Shown in pieces: positions 46,480-53,093 of a DNA stretch of 64,000 bases. The position numbers were made by a program, and so were the translations under genes. The stretch is from NCBI GenBank assembly GCA_963834945.1, contig CAWIDT010000012.1:62001-126000 (forward strand), written 5' to 3'. Each line of letters begins with the position of its first letter. Positions within the stretch are counted from its first letter, which is position 1. Under the pieces are notes generated by a model. That model had not been told where the DNA came from, ran no database searches, and was given only the letters and a program-made list of their open reading frames with translations. This stretch comes from R-RK-3 sp963834945. GTDB taxonomy: Bacteria > Pseudomonadota > Alphaproteobacteria > Rhizobiales > Rhodomicrobiaceae.

Positions 46480-47150
46480 TGACCCCTTATCAGAAGCTGT
46501 ATCTGGAGACAACCGAGGCCCGTGAGCGCTTCCTGGCCATCCCGCTCGTCAAACAGGCGGTGGCAACCGGCGGCTCGCGCGAGCTGTATCTGCAGTTTCT
46601 CACCCAGGCCTATCACCATGTGAAGCACACCTTCCCGCTCCTCGCTCTCGCCACCTCGATGACCCGCGATGAGCGCTATCAGTCGGGCCTTCTCGAATAC
46701 ATGACGGAGGAACGCGGCCACGAGAAATGGATTCTTGATGATATCCGCGCCATGGGGGGCGATCCCGAGGCTGTGGCGCACGGCAAGCCCGGCATCCCCT
46801 GCCAGGTGATGGTGGGCTATTGCTACTACGCCATCCAATGGATCAGCCCTTACGCAATCCTCGGCATGGTCCACGTGCTGGAGGGGCTTTCGGTGCAGCT
46901 TGCCCATCAGCTTGCGGGCTCGGTGCAGCGCGCGCTCGCGGTCGGTGGCGAGAGCGGCTTCTCCTATCTCAACTCGCATGGCGGACTGGATGTCGAGCAT
47001 GTCGAGCTGTTCAAGAGCCTTATGAACGGGTTCGACGATCCGCGCATCCTTGATCAGGTGATCGATTCCACGCGTGTGGTCTATCGCCTCTATGGCGCGA
47101 TCTTCGAGGAGATGGGCACCCGCGCGCAGGAGACGATCCGTGCAGCTTAG
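46479..47150 (+). CDS. Heme-oxygenase-like diiron oxidase (TenA/UndA-like)
   Basis: A 223-residue all-helical protein of the TenA/heme-oxygenase-like fold. It has the full set of candidate metal ligands of heme-oxygenase-like diiron oxidases: E-x-x-H in TEERGHEKW (about 78 and 81), Glu in VHVLEGLS (135) and H-x-x-x-D-x-x-H in SHGGLDVEHVEL (167, 171, 174). Known relatives include UndA (fatty acid to 1-alkene) and CADD. Thiaminase II (TenA proper) uses a Cys nucleophile instead, and the thi genes are absent here. ATG 46479 overlaps the ligase stop; GTG 46476 is an alternative. It likely oxidises an acyl chain or an acyl-amine conjugate made by its neighbours. Confidence 0.8.
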   Translation: MTPYQKLYLETTEARERFLAIPLVKQAVATGGSRELYLQFLTQAYHHVKHTFPLLALATSMTRDERYQSGLLEYMTEERGHEKWILDDIRAMGGDPEAVAHGKPGIPCQVMVGYCYYAIQWISPYAILGMVHVLEGLSVQLAHQLAGSVQRALAVGGESGFSYLNSHGGLDVEHVELFKSLMNGFDDPRILDQVIDSTRVVYRLYGAIFEEMGTRAQETIRAA

Positions 47151-47919
47151 CGGAAGGTTTGCGGTCATCACCGGCGCTGGGTCGGGAATCGGCCGGGCCC
47201 TGGCGATGGAAGCGGCAGGGCGGGGCGTGTGCCTCGCCCTCACCGGGCGCCGCTACGAGGCCTTGCAGCAAACCTTGCTCAAACTGCCGGGCACCGGGCA
47301 TTTCGTCGTCGTGGGTGATGTGACGGAGCGGGCCGACCGCGAGGCGATGATCGCGGCCGTCGACCGGCGCTGGGGCAAACTCGACTTGCTGGTGAACAAT
47401 GCCGGCATCGTGCCGGTCGGACCTCTCGCCCGTGCTTCCGACGCCGAGCTCGGTGCTGCGGTTGCAACCAATCTGCTCGCACCGATGGCGCTGGCCCGCG
47501 ATGCGGTGCCTCTCTTGCAACGGGCGCGGGGCGGACGCATCGTCAACATAGGCTCGGTGCTCGGCGATATTCCCTATCCATTGTTCGCTGTCTATTCGGC
47601 GACCAAATCCGGCCTGCGCGGTTTTTCCATCGCGCTGCGCCGGGAGCTTGCGCCGCTCGGGATCGGGGTTACCTACGCCGCGCCGCGCGCGACGCGGACA
47701 GCGGCCTCCATTCCGCTTCAGGCGCTCATCGAGCCGTTCAACATGAGGCTGGATTCGCCAGAGGCGGTGGCGAAATCCGTCTGGAACGCGGTCGCGCGCG
47801 AGGCGGACAGCGTCTACCCGGCCGGGGTGGAGCGGGTTTTCGTCCTCGTCCAACGGCTCCTGCCTGGTGTCGTGGATCGCTCCATTGCCAGACAGCTCTC
47901 CCGCGTCGCGGCCAGCTGA
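47140..47919 (+). CDS. Short-chain dehydrogenase/reductase
   Basis: Classical SDR of 259 residues. TGAGSGIG (11-18) binds the dinucleotide, followed by GRR at 36-38 (arginines favour NADP), NNAG (86-89), Ser139 in NIGSVLGD, and Tyr152/Lys156 in YSATKSG. It would reduce a carbonyl or oxidise an alcohol in the operon A pathway. GTG 47140 is chosen as start because the fold begins MQLSGRFAVITG there; it overlaps the end of the HDO gene by 11 bp. Sequence after the active site (GIGVTYAAPRATRTAASIPL) resembles SDRs acting on acyl substrates. Confidence 0.88.
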   Translation: MQLSGRFAVITGAGSGIGRALAMEAAGRGVCLALTGRRYEALQQTLLKLPGTGHFVVVGDVTERADREAMIAAVDRRWGKLDLLVNNAGIVPVGPLARASDAELGAAVATNLLAPMALARDAVPLLQRARGGRIVNIGSVLGDIPYPLFAVYSATKSGLRGFSIALRRELAPLGIGVTYAAPRATRTAASIPLQALIEPFNMRLDSPEAVAKSVWNAVAREADSVYPAGVERVFVLVQRLLPGVVDRSIARQLSRVAAS

Positions 47920-47953
47920 CCCTTCCTAAGACGACGAACCAATGAGGACTTCT

Positions 47954-48631
47954 ATGAAAATGATACTGCGCAAGACTGCCATTGCGGCCGCCGGGCTCGC
48001 GTTGCTGATCGGCTCGGGCCACCCCTTGCGCGCCTCGGACAATCGCGCGCTCGACGCCGACATCAACAATCTGGCCGAGGAGTGGGCGAAGGCAAAATAT
48101 CTGAGCAACACCGACGATGAGCGCAAGGAGAAGATGGAGCCGATCGGCGTCGAGGCCGATGCGCTCGTCAAGCGCTATCCCCGGCGCGTCGAAGCCTTGA
48201 TCTGGGACGGCATTATCACCAGCGAGCGCGCCTCCCTCACCTGGGGAATTACGGCCTTGAGCCTGGCGACCAAGGCGCGGGACATGCTGATCGAGGCGGA
48301 GAAGGCGAACCCTAAGGCGCTGGACGCCGGTGCGCCGACCAGCCTTGGCGTGCTCTATTATCGTGTTCCCGGCTTCCCCCTTGGCTGGGGCGACAATGAG
48401 AAAGCCCGTCATTACCTGGAAGAGGCGGTGCGCAATGCGCCCAACGGTCGCGATGCGCATTATTTCTATGCCGACTTCCTCTACGAGCAGGGCGAATACA
48501 AGCAAGCCGAGACGGTTCTGAAGACCGCCCTGGCCATGCCACATCACCCGGAGCGGCCCGTTTGGGATGAGCATTTTCCGCATGTCATGGAGGCGCTTTT
48601 AGAGCGGGTCCATCAGAAGATGCGGTCTTGA
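47954..48631 (+). CDS. Exported TPR-like helical repeat protein
   Basis: A 225-residue protein with a Sec signal peptide (MKMILRKTAIAAAGLALLIG, cleavage near LRA-SD). The mature part is alpha-helical, with repeats of tetratricopeptide type (ALDAGAPTSLGVLYYRVPGF, KARHYLEEAVRNAPNGRDAH, YFYADFLYEQGEYKQAETVL). It is probably periplasmic and may act as a scaffold or carrier for the operon product, like the periplasmic TPR partners of some transporters. ATG 47954 has GAGG 8 bases upstream; an in-frame ATG at 47942 is the alternative. No enzymatic motif. Confidence 0.7.
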   Translation: MKMILRKTAIAAAGLALLIGSGHPLRASDNRALDADINNLAEEWAKAKYLSNTDDERKEKMEPIGVEADALVKRYPRRVEALIWDGIITSERASLTWGITALSLATKARDMLIEAEKANPKALDAGAPTSLGVLYYRVPGFPLGWGDNEKARHYLEEAVRNAPNGRDAHYFYADFLYEQGEYKQAETVLKTALAMPHHPERPVWDEHFPHVMEALLERVHQKMRS

Positions 48632-49323
48632 ACCCGTGCGGATTGGCGGATAACGCCGTGATTGCATCTCCGACAATTTGGGAGGGCATCGGCCGGCAAC
48701 TCCGGCGCCCGAGCGGCGCCTGGGGCCGGCTCACGGGATGCGCGATGGCGCTCGTGAACCGGCAGCCGAACCGGCTGGCCATCGAGGCCCTCGGCGTCAC
48801 GCCTACCGACACCGTGCTGGAGTTGGGGTTCGGCCCCGGCCGGGCTATTCAGGCGCTGAGCCGGCTTGCCCGGCGGGGCCTCGTTCTCGGCATCGATGCC
48901 TCGCCCGAGATGCTCGCGCAAGCCGCCTATGTCAACCAGGCAGCAATCGACAGGGGGCGAGTGCAGCTTTGTCTCGGCAGCTTCGCCTCTTTGCCCTGGC
49001 GTGCGGAGACGGTCGACAAGATCCTGGCCGTGAACGTCGCCTATTTCTTCAGCTGCGATGGTGCGGAAATCCGCGAAGCCCGGCGGATGCTCCGTCCCGG
49101 AGGAGCGATGGCAATCTATGCCACGCATCGGTCGACGATGGCCAAGTGGAAATTCGCCGGCCCTGATACACACGCCTTGCTCGACGAGAACGGGCTTCAC
49201 ACTCTTGCTCTTCGCGGCGGCTTCGACGGTTCTGAGATCGGCATCCGCACTATTGAATTGCCGTTTGGGGTCCGCGGCATGCTCGCAATGTTGAAGAAGG
49301 CGGACAGAAAAACCGGGGGGTGA
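48628..49323 (+). CDS. Class I SAM-dependent methyltransferase
   Basis: A 231-residue (or 221 from GTG 48658) methyltransferase of the UbiE/Methyltransf_11 type. Motif I is TVLELGFGPGRAIQALSRLA, followed by LVLGIDASPEMLAQAA (acidic ribose-binding Asp), LPWRAETVDKILAVNVAYFF (motif II/III) and EARRMLRPGGAMAIYATHRS. The TTG at 48628 overlaps the preceding stop. It is the last gene of operon A and ends 46 bp before the convergent stop of kinase 2. It could methylate the pathway product or an intermediate; the substrate cannot be read. Confidence 0.85.
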   Translation: MNPCGLADNAVIASPTIWEGIGRQLRRPSGAWGRLTGCAMALVNRQPNRLAIEALGVTPTDTVLELGFGPGRAIQALSRLARRGLVLGIDASPEMLAQAAYVNQAAIDRGRVQLCLGSFASLPWRAETVDKILAVNVAYFFSCDGAEIREARRMLRPGGAMAIYATHRSTMAKWKFAGPDTHALLDENGLHTLALRGGFDGSEIGIRTIELPFGVRGMLAMLKKADRKTGG

Positions 49324-49369
49324 AGACCTCAACGCCCTTGCGCGCCGGTCCGTGCGCCGACTGAACCGG

Positions 49370-50704
49370 TTACCGGCCGATGCTGTCCAGATAAACCCTG
49401 GCTTCGAACCCATCGATTGCACCTGACGCCGGGGAGAGCAATTCGAGCCGGGCTCCGGCGCCGGCGGCGATCGAGTCGGCGATTGCCAGCCCAAGGCCGG
49501 TTCCGTCCGCAGGCGTCGATCCGCGCGCGAACGGCCGGATCAGGCGCGCCAGCACCTGCGCCGGAATGACGGGGCCGCAATTCGACACGGACAAGACGCC
49601 GTCGGACGCGAGGGAAACCTTGACCGGCTCGGATTTGGCCCCATGTCTGAGAGCATTTTCGATCAGGTTGCGGAGCAGAATCGCGAAAACATCCGGGTCC
49701 ATCCTCGACAGGACGGCGGCTTCGGGCACCGAAACGTGCAGACGGTCGGACACCTCGGCTGTGCGAACAAAATCTTCGGCGACGAGTCTGACAATCGGAA
49801 CGACATCATGGGGGATGCCGGATAAGAGCCCGCCGCCCTCGGCCTTCGCGAGTTGCATGAGCTTTTCGCTCAAGCGGGCGAGTGACTGCAACGCGGCTTC
49901 GATCTGGCTTGCACGGTCCTGCAACGGACCCGGCGGCGCCTCGGCGATGAGACGCTGTGTCTGCGCAAGCGCGGCGGCGACTGGTGTGCGCAATTCATGC
50001 GCGCTGTTGGCGGTGAAGGTGCGTTCGGCCTCCAACGCACGGCGCAAACGCTCCATCAGACGGTTGACGCCGTCCGCGATCGAGCCGATCTCGGACGGCA
50101 GCATGGCCGCATCGACCGGCGTCAGATCGCCGCTGCCCCGCAACTCGATCTGCGCGCGGAGGGTCCGGACGGGTTGCATATTGACCCGCACGAGCCACCA
50201 GACCGCCAGAAGACTGGCCGGGACGAGCCCCAATAGTGGGAGCGCAAGGGCCGCGGACGCTTCGAATGCCGCCTTGAGCCGATGCGCCAGCGGTTCGGCG
50301 ACCATGATGGCGATCGTTCCGCGCATCGCCGTTTCCGTATAAATTCGGTGGGTCGGCGTGGTCTCGAAACCTGCCCCTGAATATGGCGGGAAGATCTCAG
50401 GTTCGGCATCGTGGGACTGCAGGAGAATTTCGCCCTCACCATTGCGCACCACATAGGTCAGGAACTCGTCATGCGGACCCACCCCTGCTATCCGCTGCGC
50501 CGGCCGGGACTTATCCTGAGCGATGATACCCATTGCGGCGAGCGGCAGGACCCGTTGGGCGGTCTCCTGGATCGCGCTATCGAAAACTTCGTCCAGTTCG
50601 TGGCGCACTACGAAACCCCCCGCCAGTGTCGCGGCGATCCACATGGCCGTCACGCCAAGGGCAAGGCTGAGAGCGAGACGCAACTGAAGGCTTTGGGGTT
50701 TCAT
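49370..50704 (-). CDS. Sensor histidine kinase (system 2)
   Basis: Inner-membrane kinase of 444 residues. Helix 1 is at 8-33, a periplasmic loop at 34-150 and helix 2 at 151-175, then HAMP. The H-box is TANSAHELRTPVAAALAQTQ (His near 236), with LLRNLIENALRHG (N-box) and GTGLGLAIADSIAAG (G2). The frame extends back to 50899, but ATG 50704 begins at the first membrane helix and overlaps the regulator stop (ATGA). This is the QseC/PmrB-like layout. It is convergent with operon A; its partner regulator is divergent from operon B. Confidence 0.92.
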   Translation of the reverse strand: MKPQSLQLRLALSLALGVTAMWIAATLAGGFVVRHELDEVFDSAIQETAQRVLPLAAMGIIAQDKSRPAQRIAGVGPHDEFLTYVVRNGEGEILLQSHDAEPEIFPPYSGAGFETTPTHRIYTETAMRGTIAIMVAEPLAHRLKAAFEASAALALPLLGLVPASLLAVWWLVRVNMQPVRTLRAQIELRGSGDLTPVDAAMLPSEIGSIADGVNRLMERLRRALEAERTFTANSAHELRTPVAAALAQTQRLIAEAPPGPLQDRASQIEAALQSLARLSEKLMQLAKAEGGGLLSGIPHDVVPIVRLVAEDFVRTAEVSDRLHVSVPEAAVLSRMDPDVFAILLRNLIENALRHGAKSEPVKVSLASDGVLSVSNCGPVIPAQVLARLIRPFARGSTPADGTGLGLAIADSIAAGAGARLELLSPASGAIDGFEARVYLDSIGR

Positions 50705-51360
50705 GCCCGGCCCAACCGATAGCCCAGGCCACGCACTGTTTGAATCACGCCGTGCCCGAGTTTCTTGCGCAGCCGGCTGACATACACCTCGATCGCATTG
50801 CTCTCGACCTCGGATTCGGCAGAGTACAGCCTGTCTTCGAGCTGTGACTTGGAGAGCAGCATCGCCGGCCGCTGCACAAACGCTTCGAGCAGCACCCATT
50901 CTCGCGCCGTGACCACCACCGGACGCCCCTCGCGCAGGATCGATCGCGCCGCAAGATCGATTTCAAGATCGCCGATGACGATCAGAGGATTGGGATTTCC
51001 CGAATAGCGCCGGGCGACCGCATTCAGCCGGGCGGACAGCTCCGAAAGATCGAACGGCTTGACAAGATAATCGTCCGCTCCCGCATTCAATCCTGCGATA
51101 CGGTCCGAAATCTGATCGAGCGCTGTGAGGATGATCACCGGCGTCACGTCCCCGCCGACGCGGCGCGCGCGCAAAAATTCAAGGCCGCGACCGTCCGGTA
51201 GCATCAGATCAAGCAGGATCAGGTCATAAGGGACCGTCCGGAGGTGATCCGCCGCTATGTCGAGCTTGCGTGCCCAATCGACGGTATGACCATCGGCGGC
51301 AATTTGGTCGCGCACCGCGAGCCCAAGGCCGCAATCGTCCTCGATCAGCAATACCCGCAA
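50701..51360 (-). CDS. OmpR-family response regulator (system 2)
   Basis: A 219-residue QseB/PmrA-like regulator. The receiver begins MRVLLIEDDCGLGLAVRDQI, with the phospho-Asp in LILLDLMLPDGRG (Asp51) and Lys in DYLVKPFDLSELSARL. The OmpR winged helix has VVVTAREWVLLEAFVQRPAM and AIEVYVSRLRKKLGHGVIQT. It overlaps the kinase by 4 bp. It is divergent from the PepSY-led operon B, with 146 bp between start codons, which makes that operon its probable target. Relatives often control PepSY-domain and redox-envelope genes placed in this way. Confidence 0.92.
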   Translation of the reverse strand: MRVLLIEDDCGLGLAVRDQIAADGHTVDWARKLDIAADHLRTVPYDLILLDLMLPDGRGLEFLRARRVGGDVTPVIILTALDQISDRIAGLNAGADDYLVKPFDLSELSARLNAVARRYSGNPNPLIVIGDLEIDLAARSILREGRPVVVTAREWVLLEAFVQRPAMLLSKSQLEDRLYSAESEVESNAIEVYVSRLRKKLGHGVIQTVRGLGYRLGRA

Positions 51361-51506
51361 AAGCCGATCCTCCGCAATTGTTCGAAGCTGATGGGTCCGC
51401 TCCCGAAGCTGACTATCACATGAACGAAAATCGTTTGGCCGTTCAGGTGGCTGTCAGACTCCTGCCGCATGGTCACGTTCAACCAACTTTATATTGGATA
51501 ACTGTG
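51361..51506. promoter_or_regulatory. Divergent control region between system 2 and operon B
   Basis: 146 bp between the response regulator and the PepSY gene. It contains TTTGGCCGTTCAGG and an AT-rich CTTTATATTGGATAACTGTG just before the PepSY start, which could serve as a -10 region and leader. No perfect direct repeat seen. Confidence 0.45.
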
Positions 51507-51920
51507 ATGAAACATTCTGCTCTGACAGCAGCCCTGCTGCTTTGCGCAGCAGGCACCGGACCTGCACTGGCCGAGGATGGCTGCAACGTTCCCGTGGCCG
51601 ACTGGCAACCGCGCCAGGCCGTGCAGAACATGATCGAGTCCCATGGCTGGATCGCCGGGCGGATAAGGACCGGTGACGGATGTTATGAGATCAAGGCCCG
51701 CGATGCCGATGGCGGTGAGATCGAGGCGAAGGTCAACCCGGCAACGCTCGAACTTCTCGGACATAGGCCGGAAAGCGGACCGGGCGACGACGAAGCGGGC
51801 GACGACGACGAGCACGGCGCTACGGCCCGCTCCGGATCTGGTTCAGCGCCAGGCACCGGCACGGCGCCGAATAACGGGCTGTTCACAAACGGCAGCCGAC
51901 CCTCCGCAATCGTGAAGTAA
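51507..51920 (+). CDS. Exported PepSY-domain protein
   Basis: A 137-residue periplasmic protein. A signal peptide (MKHSALTAALLLCAAGTGPA, cleavage near ALA-ED) is followed by one PepSY domain (PRQAVQNMIESHGWIAGRIR, GCYEIKARDADGGEIEAKVN, PATLELLG), then an acidic Gly/Ser/Thr-rich tail without structure. Small PepSY proteins of this kind are commonly placed beside OmpR-type two-component systems and cytochrome b561, and are thought to act as inhibitors or as part of periplasmic redox chains. It is first in operon B; its stop overlaps the cytochrome start (TAATG). Confidence 0.8.
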   Translation: MKHSALTAALLLCAAGTGPALAEDGCNVPVADWQPRQAVQNMIESHGWIAGRIRTGDGCYEIKARDADGGEIEAKVNPATLELLGHRPESGPGDDEAGDDDEHGATARSGSGSAPGTGTAPNNGLFTNGSRPSAIVK

Positions 51921-52456
51921 TGCCAATGGTCAAGATCTGGGATCCTCTGCTGCGGCTGTTCCACTGGAGCCTTGTCGCAACCTTCGCACTCGCCTGGCTG
52001 ACGGCGGAAGACATGGCCCACCTGCATGAGTGGGCAGGCTATGCCGCAGGAGGGCTGATCGCGTTTCGGCTGATCTGGGGACTGATCGGTCCTCGCTATG
52101 CGCGGTTTTCGCAGTTCCTGACGAGACCGCAGACAGCGCTTTCATACATTCGCGCGGGGTTAAGCGGCGACGAGCCGCGCTATCTCGGTCACAATCCGGC
52201 GGGCGCGTCGATGATCCTTCTCCTCCTCGTGTCTCTCGCCGGCACAGTATGGACCGGATGGCTGGCGATGCTCCCGTCCTATCACGCCTCGATGTGGGTC
52301 CGGGAAGGTCACAATGCGCTTGCGAGCGTGACGCTGATCCTGATTGGCCTTCATATTGCGGGCGTGATTTATGCCAGCGCGCGGCATCATGAAAACCTCA
52401 CCGGCGCGATGATCACCGGAAAGAAGCGCTCAGCCGGTCCTGCCGATTTCGCATGA
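51920..52456 (+). CDS. Cytochrome b561-type membrane haem protein
   Basis: A 178-residue protein with four membrane helices. It carries haem-ligand-type histidines in LLRLFHWSLVATFALAWLTA, HLHEWAGYAAGGLIAFRLIW, REGHNALASVTLILIGLHIA and the following residues. This is the pattern of bacterial cytochrome b561 / Ni,Fe-hydrogenase b-type subunits, which bind two haems b and carry electrons across the inner membrane or between quinol and periplasmic partners. In operon B it could link the quinone pool to the flavinylated DUF2271 protein. Its start overlaps the preceding stop by one base. Confidence 0.85.
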   Translation: MPMVKIWDPLLRLFHWSLVATFALAWLTAEDMAHLHEWAGYAAGGLIAFRLIWGLIGPRYARFSQFLTRPQTALSYIRAGLSGDEPRYLGHNPAGASMILLLLVSLAGTVWTGWLAMLPSYHASMWVREGHNALASVTLILIGLHIAGVIYASARHHENLTGAMITGKKRSAGPADFA

Positions 52457-52609
52457 GGCGAACATGGCTGCCCCCATCACCTGGGCGCCGGTCACATCGG
52501 CGCTCCGCAAAATGACGACCCGCTGAACGCCGATCCCAATTCCCCGTGAACAGCCTCTCACGTCGATCAGTCAGATTGATCACCCCTCACCTATGTCAGG
52601 AGAAGACCT

Positions 52610-53080
52610 ATGAACAAATTCGTATCCGCGCTTGCCCTTGCGACGGCCTTCGCCATTCCCAGCCTTGCGGAAGCGCGCGAGGTTCAGTTCACCACCCAGC
52701 TGAAGAACTACGGCGGCGACGGCGCCTATGTCGTGATCTACGTGACCGACGCGGCCGGTCAGTACAAGGGGACGGTTTGGATGGCCGGCGGCAACTCCCG
52801 ATATTACCGGCACCTCGGCGACTGGCGCCGCGCAAGTGGAGCAAGCCGGCGCGAAATCGATGGCATCACCGGGGCGAGTGTCGGCAGCGGCCGGACACTG
52901 ACCATCAAGGTTGACCTCGCCGATGCCCTGATCGATGCGGGCTATGAGGTTCGCGTCGACACCGCAGTCGAGAATATGCGCGAAAATCCTTCCGAAGTTG
53001 CCGTGCCGCTGACCTCCAAAGGCGCGGGAAAGCCGGTCACAGGGCGCGGCTACGTCAAGTCCTTCTCCTACTCCATGTGA
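52610..53080 (+). CDS. Exported DUF2271 protein with flavinylation motif
   Basis: A 156-residue periplasmic protein of the DUF2271 family. The signal peptide is MNKFVSALALATAFAIPSLA (cleavage near AEA-RE); the mature part is beta-rich (VQFTTQLKNYGGDGAYVVIY, GTVWMAGGNSRYYRHLGDWR). Residues 84-90 read D-G-I-T-G-A-S, which fits the D-x-x-(S/T)-G-A-(S/T) site where ApbE attaches FMN through a phosphoester bond, with Ser90 as candidate acceptor. AGGAGA precedes ATG 52610. With apbE two genes downstream, the protein is likely a covalently flavinylated electron carrier in the periplasm. That DUF2271 domains are linked to ApbE is known; the modification here is inferred. Confidence 0.8.
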   Translation: MNKFVSALALATAFAIPSLAEAREVQFTTQLKNYGGDGAYVVIYVTDAAGQYKGTVWMAGGNSRYYRHLGDWRRASGASRREIDGITGASVGSGRTLTIKVDLADALIDAGYEVRVDTAVENMRENPSEVAVPLTSKGAGKPVTGRGYVKSFSYSM

Positions 53081-53093
53081 TCGCGGGACGCCC

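Noticed and set aside
46479..47150. Thiaminase II / TenA regulator
   Set aside because: Diiron ligand pattern present and no thiamine genes nearby; HDO is a better reading.
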